A stretch of DNA of 64,000 nt from Arcobacter arenosus (GCF_005771535.1 NZ_VANU01000002.1:1-64000); one strand, 5' to 3'; positions 1-8,529 are shown, numbered from the stretch's first letter. The notes: a model not told the origin generated them from the letters alone. Program-made: numbers and translations.

Positions 1-77
1 ATTTCTCTACATCTTCATGTAGTAAATAGTTTTATCATATTCGGTTTATAAAGATTATTATCTTAACAAACCTTTTA

Positions 78-89
78 TTGTTAAAGAAC
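78..89 (-). promoter_or_regulatory. boxA antitermination site in rrn leader
   Basis: On the minus strand this reads GTTCTTTAACAA, almost the classic rrn boxA (TGCTCTTTAACA). It lies about 55 bases downstream of the predicted start of the leftward rrn transcript, where NusB/NusE-dependent antitermination boxes normally sit. The surrounding leader (1-141) has no coding potential on either strand. Confidence 0.75.
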
Positions 90-147
90 GTTTGAATCGA
101 TACTCTTAACTTCTTTTCGTTAAGTGTGTCACTCAAATTGGACGGGA

Positions 148-176
148 ATTATAATAGAATTTTTACCCCTTGTCAA
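148..176 (-). promoter_or_regulatory. rRNA operon promoter reading left
   Basis: On the minus strand a perfect -35 TTGACA (171-176) and perfect -10 TATAAT (148-153) are separated by exactly 17 bases. The region downstream of the -10 is GC-rich (TCCCGTC), as in stringently controlled rRNA promoters, and an AT-rich UP-like stretch lies upstream (about 177-200). Together with the boxA further downstream this points to an rrn operon whose 16S gene lies left of position 1. The rRNA gene itself is not visible. Confidence 0.85.
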
Positions 177-253
177 GAGTTTTATATTAAATATAGCTTA
201 AATTTGGAAAGTTTTCCTCACCTCCTCTTTTTTAGCTTTTTTTAATATTTAAC

Positions 254-274
254 ATTGTTAATATATATAACAAT
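254..274. promoter_or_regulatory. palindromic candidate operator
   Basis: ATTGTTA and TAACAAT form perfect 7-base arms around a 7-base AT spacer, overlapping a second palindrome TTAAC-ATT-GTTAA. It lies between the leftward rrn promoter and the rightward BI-1 gene. The rest of 177-360 holds only AT-rich sequence and the ribosome binding site. The site resembles a regulator target in form only; the regulator is unknown. Confidence 0.3.
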
Positions 275-360
275 ATTTATAAAATGAATATAACTTCATT
301 TATTAAAGGATTTATTAAGACTAACATATTAAAATGTCAAAAAATTTAGAAAGGAATACA

Positions 361-1056
361 ATGTATAACAGAGATTATCTTACACAAGAAACATCTCAAT
401 ACAGCTCTAATGTAGATTCATCAAGAGCACAGTTAATGAGCTTTTTAAAAGCAACTTATCAATTATTTGCTGGTTCTTTACTTGCAGCTACTGCAGGTGC
501 ATATATTGGATTAGATATGGTATCTACAATTGCAAGCTGGTATTGGGGATTAGTAATACTTGAATTTATTCTTTTATTTGCATTATTTGCAGTAAAAAAT
601 AAACCAGGTATAAATTTAGCGGTATTATTTGGATTTACATTTATGAGTGGTTTAACTATTACTCCACTTTTAAGTAATATTTTAATGATGCCTTCAGGTG
701 CATCAATTGTTGCTCAAGCATTTTTGATGACTTCAGTTGCATTTGGTGGTATTTCAATGTTTGCAATGACAACTAAAAAAGATTTCTCTTCAATGGGGAA
801 AATGCTATTTATTGCATTAATCATTTTAATTGTTGGTTCAATTTCAAACATTTTCTTTCAATCTCCACTTTTACAGTTAGGTATTGCGGGAGTTGGTGCA
901 TTATTATTCTCTGCATTTATTCTTTATGATACGCAACAAATTATTAAAGGTGGATTCGAAACACCAATTGAAGCAGCTATTGCTTTATATTTAGATTTCT
1001 TTAATCTATTTGTATCTTTATTACAAATTTTTGGAATCTTAAATAGCGATGACTAA
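361..1056 (+). CDS. Bax inhibitor-1/YccA family membrane protein
   Basis: This is a 231-residue integral membrane protein of the BI-1 (TMBIM/UPF0005) family, the group of E. coli YccA and YbhL; YccA is known as a modulator of the FtsH protease. Seven hydrophobic segments can be counted from about residue 32 to 227. The family's conserved C-terminal region is visible: SAFILYDTQQII (184-195) with the conserved aspartate, and ALYLDFFNLF from about 208. An in-frame ATG lies 27 bases upstream at 334, but only the 361 start has a strong Shine-Dalgarno (GAAAGGAA) at correct spacing. The gene stands alone, followed by a strong hairpin. A specific physiological role cannot be assigned. Confidence 0.9.
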   Translation: MYNRDYLTQETSQYSSNVDSSRAQLMSFLKATYQLFAGSLLAATAGAYIGLDMVSTIASWYWGLVILEFILLFALFAVKNKPGINLAVLFGFTFMSGLTITPLLSNILMMPSGASIVAQAFLMTSVAFGGISMFAMTTKKDFSSMGKMLFIALIILIVGSISNIFFQSPLLQLGIAGVGALLFSAFILYDTQQIIKGGFETPIEAAIALYLDFFNLFVSLLQIFGILNSDD

Positions 1057-1064
1057 CAAAAACT

Positions 1065-1093
1065 AATATAGCTTCGATTTTCGAAGCTATATT
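1065..1093 (+). terminator. hairpin terminator after BI-1 gene
   Basis: A 13-base-pair perfect stem (1065-1077 with 1081-1093) closes a three-base loop. There is no long T-run after it, so it is either a weakly canonical intrinsic terminator or an mRNA-stabilising stem. Confidence 0.6.
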
Positions 1094-1109
1094 ATTCTAC
1101 AATACTTCC

Positions 1110-1517
1110 ATGGAAGAAAAAAACAATCTAAGACTTATTGATGCTAATTTAAATCGCCTTCGTGAAGGTATTCGTGTTGTGGAAGATATCTTTAGATATA
1201 TCTATAATGACAAAAATACTGCCCTTAAACTAAAAAATTTAAGACACAAAGCACGAACTTCAAATTATACTGAACTTTTAGAAACAAGAGATGTACAAAA
1301 CGATGTATTAAGAGCTTCAATAAAAAGTGAACAAAATCGTGATAATTTAAACTCTATATTAATAGCAAATTTTAAAAGAGCCCAAGAGAGTGCCAGGGTA
1401 CTTGAAGAGTTTTGTAAATTAATATCAATAGAAGATAGTGAGAATTTTAAATATATTAGATATGAACTTTATATTTTAGAAACCGTTTTAACAAATATTA
1501 CTTCAAACTCTAAATAG
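1110..1517 (+). CDS. ThiD2-like thiamine biosynthesis protein
   Basis: This 135-residue all-helical protein matches the domain found N-terminal to ThiE in many bacteria (ThiD2, in places annotated as a thiamine-phosphate pyrophosphorylase fragment). The signature RLIDANLNRLREGIRVVEDIFR sits near the N-terminus and QESARVLEEF near residue 91. ThiD2 has been described as a monofunctional kinase for hydroxymethylpyrimidine phosphate in thiamine synthesis. Here it is free-standing, with no ThiE part. No clear Shine-Dalgarno precedes the ATG. Its 3' end overlaps the convergent methyltransferase gene by 49 bases. The family is fairly clear to me; the kinase function is taken from the family. Confidence 0.65.
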   Translation: MEEKNNLRLIDANLNRLREGIRVVEDIFRYIYNDKNTALKLKNLRHKARTSNYTELLETRDVQNDVLRASIKSEQNRDNLNSILIANFKRAQESARVLEEFCKLISIEDSENFKYIRYELYILETVLTNITSNSK

Positions 1518-2173
1518 TTTAGAGTGTATTCTTTATAAAGTTTTTTTGCTTTTTTAAAATCTAAATTTGAAGAGCCTCCGCTAACACCTGATTTTTTAAT
1601 ATAATCAAATAAATCTTTTTTATTATCAAACTCTATATTATAATTGTGAATCTCAAACTCACAAATAAAACAGTTTAAGAATGCTTCTTTTATCTTCTCA
1701 ACAGATAAAATTGGTGAAGATGTTTTTGTAATATCTTGAATTGTTTTAAAAGTATTAGACGTAAATAAGACAGCATTTATTTCATCAGTTGAAAGGCTTA
1801 GTTGTTTTACAAGCTTCTTTAAATCTTTTGACCACTGCATTGCCGAAGAGGATAAAATTATATCAAATCTCTTATTTTTTAAAAAAACTTCAAATTCACG
1901 AGAGTCAAAATCAAAACAATTTATTTCTATATTTTCACCCCTTGGATGAAGTTCACACATAGAAGGGGAAAAATCAATAGCATCATATCTTTCAATTTCC
2001 CAATTAATATATTTATAAACTTGTCCAGAACCACAACCTATTTCTAAAATTTTTTTTGGTTTTGATTTTATATCACGAACAAGAGCTTTTGCAGCGATTT
2101 GTTGAATTATATTGAAATTATTATACTCTTTTGCGTATTTAGAAAACTCGTTTTTTACTGACATAAAGAGCAT
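1469..2173 (-). CDS. bioC: SAM-dependent methyltransferase, BioC-like
   Basis: This 234-residue cytosolic protein has a class I methyltransferase fold with SAM-binding motif I, LEIGCGSG, at residues 43-50, and an acidic strand-2 end (YDAIDFSP). The N-terminal pattern (NEFSKYAKEYNNFNIIQ) resembles BioC, which methylates malonyl-ACP to start pimeloyl synthesis for biotin. No other biotin gene is nearby, so the substrate is inferred from similarity only. The ATG at 2173 has an AAGG box at about 6 bases; a second ATG at 2164 lacks one. The 3' end overlaps the ThiD2-like gene on the opposite strand. Confidence 0.6.
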   Translation of the reverse strand: MLFMSVKNEFSKYAKEYNNFNIIQQIAAKALVRDIKSKPKKILEIGCGSGQVYKYINWEIERYDAIDFSPSMCELHPRGENIEINCFDFDSREFEVFLKNKRFDIILSSSAMQWSKDLKKLVKQLSLSTDEINAVLFTSNTFKTIQDITKTSSPILSVEKIKEAFLNCFICEFEIHNYNIEFDNKKDLFDYIKKSGVSGGSSNLDFKKAKKLYKEYTLNYLEFEVIFVKTVSKI

Positions 2174-2235
2174 TTTAACCTTTTTTTAATAAAATTTTAG
2201 TAAAATACAATCCATTTTTTTAAAGGAAACTTAAT

Positions 2236-2574
2236 ATGACATCAACACTATTGATAATTCAGTTCATTTTAGCAGTTGCAATTACTATTTCAATCTTACT
2301 ACAAAAAAGTTCAAGTATTGGACTTGGGGCATATAGCGGAAGTAATGATTCATTATTTGGAGCAAAAGGTCCAGGAAACTTTTTAAGTAAAGCAACAATG
2401 TTTTTAGGGCTTTTATTTGTAATTAATACAGTAACTTTAGGTTACTTATACAATCAAGAAAAACTTGAAAGTGCCGTTGATAGTGTTAAAACTGATACTT
2501 TAATTCCTACTACTCCAGTGGAACAAACTGCACCTGCTGCACCTGTAGTACCAACACAACCACAAAACAACTAA
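2236..2574 (+). CDS. secG: preprotein translocase subunit SecG
   Basis: SecG is the small subunit of the SecYEG channel in the inner membrane. The 112-residue product has two membrane segments (about 4-22 and 53-72) joined by the conserved cytoplasmic loop with LLQKSSSIGLGAYSG and the GAKGPGNFLSKAT region. The C-terminal tail is rich in proline, alanine and glutamine (about 90-112), common in Campylobacterota SecG. It is followed by frr after a hairpin, and the secG-frr-pyrE order is usual for this group. Confidence 0.93.
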   Translation: MTSTLLIIQFILAVAITISILLQKSSSIGLGAYSGSNDSLFGAKGPGNFLSKATMFLGLLFVINTVTLGYLYNQEKLESAVDSVKTDTLIPTTPVEQTAPAAPVVPTQPQNN

Positions 2575-2590
2575 TAAACTATATAAAAAA

Positions 2591-2618
2591 TGAGATATGC
2601 CATCAAGGCATATCCTCA
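2591..2618. terminator. hairpin between secG and frr
   Basis: An 11-base-pair stem with one bulge (2591-2601 with 2607-2618) and loop ATCAA. The run of T lies only on the minus-strand side, so termination of the plus-strand secG transcript by this element is uncertain. Confidence 0.4.
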
Positions 2619-2668
2619 TAAAAACTCCTAAAATTCTTTATATAAAACTTATCATATGTTTATAATGG

Positions 2669-2674
2669 TATAAT
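2669..2674 (+). promoter_or_regulatory. candidate -10 box for frr-pyrE
   Basis: TATAAT lies 47 bases upstream of the frr start, in an AT-rich region. There is no convincing -35, which is normal for sigma-70 promoters of Campylobacterota. Confidence 0.4.
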
Positions 2675-2720
2675 CTTGTTCGATTTTTAAAAGCAATACA
2701 AAATACAAAGGAGAGTATAA

Positions 2721-3278
2721 ATGTTAAATGAAATATATTCAGAAACAAAAGAGCATATGGAAAAATCTCTAGAAGCATTAAAAAGAGATTATAAAACACT
2801 AAGAACAGGAAAAGTAAATGTTACTGTATTAGATAGTGTTAAAATTGATTATTATGGAACTCCAACTCCATTAAACCAAGTAGGTTCAGTTACTGCAACT
2901 GATGCAACTACTATTGTTGTAAATCCTTGGGAAAAAAATCTTTTACAAGATGTTGAGCATGCAATTAATGCTGCTAATATTGGTGTTAACCCAAATAATG
3001 ATGGAGATGTAATTAAATTATTCTTCCCACCAATGACAGTTGAGCAAAGAAAAGAGAGTGCTAAACAAGCTAAAGGTATGACTGATAATGCAAAAGTGGC
3101 AATCAGAAATATAAGAAAACACTCAAACGATCAAGTAAAAAATCTTCATAAAGAAAAAGAGATTACTGATGATGAGAATAAAAAAGCATTAGATGAAATT
3201 CAAAAAATCACTGATTCTTATGTTGCAAAAGCTGATGCAATTTTAAAAGACAAAGAACAAGAAATTTTAACGGTTTAA
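2721..3278 (+). CDS. frr: ribosome recycling factor
   Basis: The 185-residue length equals that of canonical RRF, which with EF-G splits the post-termination ribosome. Diagnostic segments are [31 protein letters not shown], the PFPP-like [12 protein letters not shown], and the C-terminal helix with [23 protein letters not shown] strong AAAGGAG box precedes the ATG. pyrE starts 2 bases after the stop, so the two are certainly co-transcribed. Confidence 0.97.
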   Translation: MLNEIYSETKEHMEKSLEALKRDYKTLRTGKVNVTVLDSVKIDYYGTPTPLNQVGSVTATDATTIVVNPWEKNLLQDVEHAINAANIGVNPNNDGDVIKLFFPPMTVEQRKESAKQAKGMTDNAKVAIRNIRKHSNDQVKNLHKEKEITDDENKKALDEIQKITDSYVAKADAILKDKEQEILTV

Positions 3279-3280
3279 TT

Positions 3281-3889
3281 ATGAATGTAGAACAAATTTA
3301 TAAAGATGCTCAAGCATTATTAGAAGGTCACTTTAAACTTAGTTCAGGGAACCACTCATCATTTTATTTACAATCAGCAAAGGTTTTAGAAAATCCTAAA
3401 ACAGCTAAACTTTTAGCTGAAGCATTAGCAGAGCAGATTAAAGAATCTGGAATAAAAGTTGATGCTGTTTGTTCTCCTGCACTTGGTGGACTAATTGCAG
3501 GTTTTGCACTTGCAACTGCACTTGATGTAAGATTTATTTTTGCAGAAAGAGTAGATGGTGAAATGACAATTAGAAGAGGTTTTGAAGTTAAAGAAGGTGA
3601 AAATTATATTATTTGTGAAGACATCATTACAACTGGTGGGTCTGCATTAGAAGCAGCAAAACAAGTTGAAAGTGCTGGTGGAAATATTGTGGCTTATGCT
3701 GCATTAGCAAATAGAGGTTTTTGTTCTAGAGTTGGAAGTGATATAGAAGCAAAAGATAATTGTAAACTTCCATTAGATAAACCACTTTTTGCATTAGAAG
3801 ACTTTACTTTTGAAATGTATTCTCCAGAAGAATGCCCTATGTGTAAAGAGGGAAGTGTTGCTTATAAACCTGGTAGTAGAGGAAATTAA
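3281..3889 (+). CDS. pyrE: orotate phosphoribosyltransferase
   Basis: PyrE forms orotidine 5'-phosphate from orotate and PRPP in pyrimidine synthesis. The 202-residue protein carries the PRPP-binding loop [13 protein letters not shown] (about 110-122), the [14 protein letters not shown] segment and [15 protein letters not shown] with the conserved catalytic-loop residues. The cysteine-bearing tail (EECPMCKEG) is typical of the long epsilonproteobacterial form. It is coupled to frr upstream, and the RDD gene starts 8 bases after its stop. Confidence 0.96.
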   Translation: MNVEQIYKDAQALLEGHFKLSSGNHSSFYLQSAKVLENPKTAKLLAEALAEQIKESGIKVDAVCSPALGGLIAGFALATALDVRFIFAERVDGEMTIRRGFEVKEGENYIICEDIITTGGSALEAAKQVESAGGNIVAYAALANRGFCSRVGSDIEAKDNCKLPLDKPLFALEDFTFEMYSPEECPMCKEGSVAYKPGSRGN

Positions 3890-3897
3890 GTTTTACT

Positions 3898-4374
3898 ATG
3901 AGTAGATGGAGAGATGTTAAACAAGGAAATGCAAAAGAGGAATCTACAAAAGTAGAGGATACTGATTGTTTAACATCAGCTCCAATAGGAAATAGAATTA
4001 AAGCATTTATTGTTGACATGTTTATGATAATGATGCCAATAATGTATGTAACTACTTATTTAATTATGGAAGGTAAAGAGGATTTTCAAGGAAGCGAAGA
4101 AGCTAGATGGTTAACAGCACTTACCTATGGCCTAATTGTAGTACTCTTTTGGATAATTAAAGGACAAACTCCAGGATATAAAGCTTATTCTATAACACTT
4201 GTTGATAATGAAACAAAAAATAAAATCTCTATACCAAAAGCAATTTTAAGATATTTGATATTTATATTCTCAGCAACAACAATTATACTTGCAATTTTGC
4301 CTTTTTTTAGAAAAGACAAAAAAACAATACAAGATATACTAACTAAAACCACAGTTATCTCAGAAAAAAAATAA
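3898..4374 (+). CDS. RDD family membrane protein
   Basis: The 158-residue protein has an RDD domain: NRIKAFIVDMFMI (about 32-44) includes the conserved arginine and aspartate, followed by three membrane segments (about 38-56, 76-92, 120-142). A basic, charged N-terminus precedes it. RDD proteins are small inner-membrane proteins with few characterised functions, some linked to Na+/H+ exchange. It lies in the frr-pyrE run, and the next gene overlaps its stop codon by one base. Confidence 0.75.
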   Translation: MSRWRDVKQGNAKEESTKVEDTDCLTSAPIGNRIKAFIVDMFMIMMPIMYVTTYLIMEGKEDFQGSEEARWLTALTYGLIVVLFWIIKGQTPGYKAYSITLVDNETKNKISIPKAILRYLIFIFSATTIILAILPFFRKDKKTIQDILTKTTVISEKK

Positions 4375-5468
4375 TGCTATTTTTTAAATTATCAGCATTT
4401 TATTTTTTTTATTTTGCTGCTGTTGGTGTTTATGTAATTTTCTTACCAAAAGTATTACACGATTTAGATTATAGTGCACTACAAATTGGAATTGTATTTG
4501 CCCTAGCTCCTTTAATGAGATTTGCAACACCTTTTTTATTTTTAAAACATATAAAATTAAATCAGTTCGTTTTTAAAACAGCACTATTTTTATCTATTTT
4601 TTGTTCTATTTCTTTTTATTTAACAATAGAAAGTTTTTATTTATTTATGGTAAACAATGCAATACTTGGTGCTTCTTTATCTTTGATATTACCTTATTTA
4701 GAAGTAAATGCTGTAAAAATATTAGGTAAAGATAGATATGGAAAATCAAGACTTTTTGGTTCAATTGGGTTTACTGTAATCTCATTACTTTTAGGACAAT
4801 TTTTAGCTAATCCATATGTAGCAATTCATTACTATTTAGCAGTTAATATCTTAACAGTTATATTCGCCCTTTTACTTTTAAAATATGATGATGTAAATCA
4901 CGATGAAAGTATAACAGATGAACCATTTTCATTTTTTAAGTATTGGCCATTTTGGGTTAGCTTATTTTTTATGCAACTAAGTTTTGGAGGGTTTTATAAC
5001 TTCTTTACAATATATGAAACGGAGCATGGGATAAGTTTGCAGATGACATCTTACCTTTGGTCATTTGGTGTTTTATGTGAAATTATTTTACTTTATTTTC
5101 AAGCACCACTATTAAAAAGAAATCTATTAAACATAATTAAATTTTCTATTGCTATTACTATAATTAGATGGTTTTTATTATTTGCTTATCCTGATAATTT
5201 AGCCTTAACCTTTTTTACACAAAGTATTCATGCTTTTTCTTTTGGTCTTTATCATAGTGCAGTTATTATATATTTATACTCTTTATATTCAAACAAAAAG
5301 CTAGCCCAACAATTTATGTATGGAGTAGCTTATGGTCTAGGGGGCTTTTTAGGTGCTTTGATTGCTGGGTGGTTATATGGAGAATATCTATTCTTATATA
5401 GTTCTATATTTTCTGCTTTTGCTTTAATCTTTTTATTTAATAAACGTTTACCCAACAAGGATATCTAA
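4374..5468 (+). CDS. MFS transporter, 12 membrane segments
   Basis: The 364-residue hydrophobic protein has about twelve membrane helices in two halves split by a charged loop (about 165-190, KYDDVNHDESITDE). It resembles the MFS_1-like/nucleoside-symporter type (FFYFAAVGVYVIFLPKVL at the start, FGSIGFTVISLL and the DRYGKSRLFGS loop). No substrate can be inferred. Its ATG overlaps the RDD stop (AATAATG), so it is translationally coupled. The 3' end overlaps the convergent yaaA by 4 bases. Confidence 0.8.
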   Translation: MLFFKLSAFYFFYFAAVGVYVIFLPKVLHDLDYSALQIGIVFALAPLMRFATPFLFLKHIKLNQFVFKTALFLSIFCSISFYLTIESFYLFMVNNAILGASLSLILPYLEVNAVKILGKDRYGKSRLFGSIGFTVISLLLGQFLANPYVAIHYYLAVNILTVIFALLLLKYDDVNHDESITDEPFSFFKYWPFWVSLFFMQLSFGGFYNFFTIYETEHGISLQMTSYLWSFGVLCEIILLYFQAPLLKRNLLNIIKFSIAITIIRWFLLFAYPDNLALTFFTQSIHAFSFGLYHSAVIIYLYSLYSNKKLAQQFMYGVAYGLGGFLGALIAGWLYGEYLFLYSSIFSAFALIFLFNKRLPNKDI

Positions 5469-6202
5469 ACAATATCCATAATTAGTGTTTTTATATTTTT
5501 CTTTTCTTGAATCTCATTTAGTTTTAAACCAGGAATTTCCATTGCCATAAATTCACTATGATTAGTGATTTTATTTTTTGCCATCTCTTGTAAAACTTTT
5601 CCTCTATAAAACTTAGCCCAATGGGAAACAACTTTTCCATCTTTAATAAACTTAAATGTTAATACTTCAGCCTTTTTAACCTTGTAAAACTTTTCATAAA
5701 AACCTGCTCTTAAATCAATAACTTCATTTCCAACAAAATCATCTAAAGCTTCCGTAAAATTATCCATATAAAATTTTTCTACACTAATATTTGGAAGCTT
5801 TGCTCCTTGTTTATATTTATAGTCAGAAATTAAATCTTTTGCTAAAATTGGACCAAAAAGATTTGAAAACAAAACAACATTTTCATCAATATATTTTTGT
5901 TCTTCACTTTGTAAGTTGTTATAATCTAAAGCATCAAAGGCAACTCCATTGTATCTATTTATTGCCTTCATTGTAGGTTTATTGGCTATACTTTCTTTAT
6001 ATTTTTCCACATCTTTTAGATTTTTTAATCCAAACCATTTTGATAACTCTTCAATTGTAGAATTTTTTAATAAATCTTCATAAATATTTAAAATCTCTTC
6101 TCTTCTTGAGAAAAGTTGGGGAAAAGAAAAGTTTTCTTTTGAGAAAGAAGGGGATTCCCCTCCACTATTTTTTGTTTCTGCAGGTGCTAATAAAATTTTC
6201 AT
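5465..6202 (-). CDS. yaaA: peroxide stress protein YaaA family
   Basis: The 245-residue protein belongs to the YaaA/DUF328 family. It shows the N-terminal KILLAPAETKN, the middle NRYNGVAFDALDY, and LFGPILAKDLISDYKYKQG, which align with the family's three conserved blocks. In E. coli YaaA limits free iron and so oxidative DNA damage under peroxide stress; the family is also reported to bind DNA. The gene stands alone and meets the upstream MFS gene tail to tail. Confidence 0.88.
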   Translation of the reverse strand: MKILLAPAETKNSGGESPSFSKENFSFPQLFSRREEILNIYEDLLKNSTIEELSKWFGLKNLKDVEKYKESIANKPTMKAINRYNGVAFDALDYNNLQSEEQKYIDENVVLFSNLFGPILAKDLISDYKYKQGAKLPNISVEKFYMDNFTEALDDFVGNEVIDLRAGFYEKFYKVKKAEVLTFKFIKDGKVVSHWAKFYRGKVLQEMAKNKITNHSEFMAMEIPGLKLNEIQEKKNIKTLIMDIV

Positions 6203-6264
6203 AATAACTCTTTTGAATAATATAAATAGGAGTTTATCAAAATCTTTATTTAAGAAGTTTTATT

Positions 6265-6678
6265 TTAACCTATAAACTTTCCACTATGATAAAGCCACTT
6301 GTCATTAACTTTTACAAATTTACTCTTTTCAACAAAAGAGGCATCAATAGCTCCTTGTGAAATTATAGCTTTAAAAGTAACGTAAGCTTCAGTTTCACCA
6401 TCAATAAAATCATAGATTTCTAAACCTTGAAAAGTAGTATGATCAAAGTAATCATGTAGTGCTTGTTCCCAAGTTTTAATATCAGAAGAGTAATCTGGGT
6501 TTTCCCGGTGGGTTGTTTCCATTAAATAACTTGCATTATTTGCTGCATATGCGCTATACCTTGATTTCATGAGCTCTAATGCATTTTTTGCATAATCACC
6601 TTCATGAAATACTTTACAACATTTTTTAAATTTTTTTAAACTTCCACATGGACAGAATGAGTTACCTGATATCTTCAT
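6265..6678 (-). CDS. YchJ family protein with SEC-C zinc motif
   Basis: The 137-residue protein begins with a SEC-C zinc-binding motif (CPCGSLKKFKKCC, residues 9-21), followed by the YchJ/UPF0225 core with LMKSRYSAYAANNASYLMETTH and the DYFDHTTFQGLEI and TAYVTFKA-like strands of an NTF2-like fold. Function is unknown for the family. It has its own short upstream region and no operon partner. Confidence 0.88.
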   Translation of the reverse strand: MKISGNSFCPCGSLKKFKKCCKVFHEGDYAKNALELMKSRYSAYAANNASYLMETTHRENPDYSSDIKTWEQALHDYFDHTTFQGLEIYDFIDGETEAYVTFKAIISQGAIDASFVEKSKFVKVNDKWLYHSGKFIG

Positions 6679-6775
6679 ATTAAATCCTAATTTTAAGGTT
6701 AAAAATATTTTATCAAAAAATTTAAAAATTTGGAAGTGGCTATAATATAAATTATAATCACTCCCAAATACGATA

Positions 6776-7015
6776 TTATTTAACCTTTATCTCATTTTTT
6801 ATATTTAAGATTAACTTTGGTCCAAAACCTTTTAATTTTGACAACTCATCTACATTTTCTATTTTTTTACTTTTTCTAAAAGTAATTATTTGTTCTGCTT
6901 TTTTTTCACCTATACCTTTTATTGTCATAAGTTCATCTTTTGTTGCAGTATTTAAATTTAATGCTGCAAACATAAATGATACACCCATTAGCAATGTGAC
7001 TAATATCTTTTTCAT
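6776..7015 (-). CDS. ComEA-like secreted helix-hairpin-helix protein
   Basis: This small 79-residue protein has an N-terminal signal peptide (about 1-18, MKKILVTLLMGVSFMFAA) followed by two helix-hairpin-helix motifs: LNTATKDELMTIKGIGEKKAEQII and VDELSKLKGFGPKLI. That is the ComEA DNA-receptor domain without the usual membrane anchor. It may bind incoming DNA in the periplasm during natural transformation; this is inferred from the family. A GAG/AGGAG box precedes the ATG. No other competence gene is adjacent. Confidence 0.8.
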   Translation of the reverse strand: MKKILVTLLMGVSFMFAALNLNTATKDELMTIKGIGEKKAEQIITFRKSKKIENVDELSKLKGFGPKLILNIKNEIKVK

Positions 7016-7165
7016 TTCAACTCCTTTAATATAATATTTTATATTATCTATAATAACTTTAAAGTTTATTTATAATCATTATAATTACTTTTATTTTTTG
7101 CAAAATATTATATATATCTAATCTCATTTATAATAGAATAATCAAAATCAATTTGAGGGAAGAGT

Positions 7166-7567
7166 ATGGATTTTCAAATTCCGTTGGAATTAATAAGTAA
7201 TTTAATCTCAGTGGCTTTACTAGCTGCGCTATTATATAAGTATCTTCAATATAAAAAGAAGCTTGATGTATTAAAGGGTTTAGATGTATTGAAAAATGAA
7301 AAAAAATTAACTTCAGAAGATAAAGAGTTTATAAAAAAGAATTTAAAAGACTATAAGCTTGCTTTTGAAAACGATCAAGAAAGAATAAAAATTGTATATC
7401 CAGTATTTATTTTAATTACAGGTATTTTATTTATCTATCTTTCTTTTCAAGAGGCTATGATACATTTAAATTTAGTTGTTGTTGCTTATATATATTTACA
7501 TATTAGTAAATTACATAATAGGAATTTTTATAATTTCTTAAAAGAATTAAGTAATAATATTGATTGA
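7166..7567 (+). CDS. small membrane protein of unknown function
   Basis: I do not recognise this 133-residue protein. It has a hydrophobic segment near residues 8-26, a lysine-rich cytoplasmic-type stretch (about 27-72), then two more membrane segments (about 74-95 and 98-115). A GAGGGAAGAG box precedes the ATG. The next gene starts 18 bases after its stop with its own strong ribosome binding site, so the two probably form an operon. Confidence 0.6.
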   Translation: MDFQIPLELISNLISVALLAALLYKYLQYKKKLDVLKGLDVLKNEKKLTSEDKEFIKKNLKDYKLAFENDQERIKIVYPVFILITGILFIYLSFQEAMIHLNLVVVAYIYLHISKLHNRNFYNFLKELSNNID

Positions 7568-7585
7568 TCCAATATAGGAGAAAAA

Positions 7586-8116
7586 ATGTTTAGCAATTTT
7601 TTAGGTAAAAAAGATAATAAAGAACCCAAACAAGTAGATTCAGAAAAAATAGATGAAACCATTGTTATACAAAAAGAAGAACCTAAAGGGAAAGAGTCTG
7701 AACCATTGGTTATAAAAACAAATACAGAAGATGATTTTGATAAAAAACAATGTATTGATATGGGTTTAGATATTAAAGAAAATGTAAAAAGAGCAAGCCA
7801 TGCTTTTTTCAATAGTAAAAACAAACAAAAAGCAGATGCATATTTAATGTTTGAAGAATATATTAGTAGCCTTTCATCAGAAAGAACTAGAGAACTTCAA
7901 AAAATGAAATACTTAGATTTTATAGAAGAAGAAGAAAAAATATTTACTATGCTTAAAAATGGTTTTGCACAATCTGTTTCAAAGGGTGCATCCCTTGATG
8001 AAAATAGTAGAAAAATTGTTGATTTTATATTTGGAGATATTAAAAAATTTCCATCAAAAGGTCATAGATATTGGTATTATAAAACCTATATTTGGCAAAA
8101 AAGAGAAACTGATTAG
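7586..8116 (+). CDS. soluble hypothetical protein
   Basis: The 176-residue product is not recognised. The first 50 residues are low-complexity, rich in lysine, glutamate and aspartate, and likely disordered. The rest (about 60-176) is predicted helical with many charged residues (YLMFEEYISSLSSERTRELQKM) and an aromatic tail (HRYWYYKTYIWQKRE). There is no signal or membrane segment. A strong AGGAGAAAAA box precedes the ATG. It follows the membrane gene at 7166 and overlaps the convergent gene by 4 bases. Confidence 0.6.
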   Translation: MFSNFLGKKDNKEPKQVDSEKIDETIVIQKEEPKGKESEPLVIKTNTEDDFDKKQCIDMGLDIKENVKRASHAFFNSKNKQKADAYLMFEEYISSLSSERTRELQKMKYLDFIEEEEKIFTMLKNGFAQSVSKGASLDENSRKIVDFIFGDIKKFPSKGHRYWYYKTYIWQKRETD

Positions 8117-8514
8117 AAAAACTCTTCTAATCTTTTTCCGCAATCATTATTATAAACTTCAAAATCACATTTATATAAATCATTTGATTTCAAAAAATCT
8201 ATACATGCATAAATAGCTTCTTCTGGATCTTTACAATAAATATAGTGTTGCATTAATCCTTCACAAATATCAACAGCTAATAAAGCAATTTTGTTTTCTT
8301 CTTCTAAACTTTCTAAATGATTATTCTCAAAAGCAGTAAAAAAAGCCAAACAAGCAGGATCAGGGAACATAATATCATCAGCAACATGAAAATTGTGTTT
8401 TAATAAAACTAAGTGTGGAAACTCTTCCATTGTTTGAGGTAAATCAATATCATCTCTTACTCTTAACATCTGGTTAATATTCCCAGTGTTTTCTAAATAC
8501 CATTTCTCTTCCAT
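8113..8514 (-). CDS. acidic hypothetical protein
   Basis: This soluble, acidic protein of 133 residues is not recognised. Conserved-looking features are aromatic and acidic patches (MEEFPHLVLLKHNFHVADD, PDPACLAFFTAFENNHL) and several cysteines (about 5). The ATG at 8514 was preferred over a TTG at 8520 because AAGG lies about 8 bases upstream. It ends over the stop of the convergent gene at 7586. A hairpin (8530-8556) lies just upstream. Confidence 0.55.
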   Translation of the reverse strand: MEEKWYLENTGNINQMLRVRDDIDLPQTMEEFPHLVLLKHNFHVADDIMFPDPACLAFFTAFENNHLESLEEENKIALLAVDICEGLMQHYIYCKDPEEAIYACIDFLKSNDLYKCDFEVYNNDCGKRLEEFF

Positions 8515-8529
8515 AATCAACCTTGAATA

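Noticed and set aside
3837-4019. Minus-strand frame over pyrE and the RDD gene
   Set aside because: It overlaps two well-supported genes in the opposite direction and has no ribosome binding site.
7060-7100. Fur-box-like sequence near 7066-7085
   Set aside because: AT-rich sequence resembles the Fur consensus by chance; no iron gene is adjacent.
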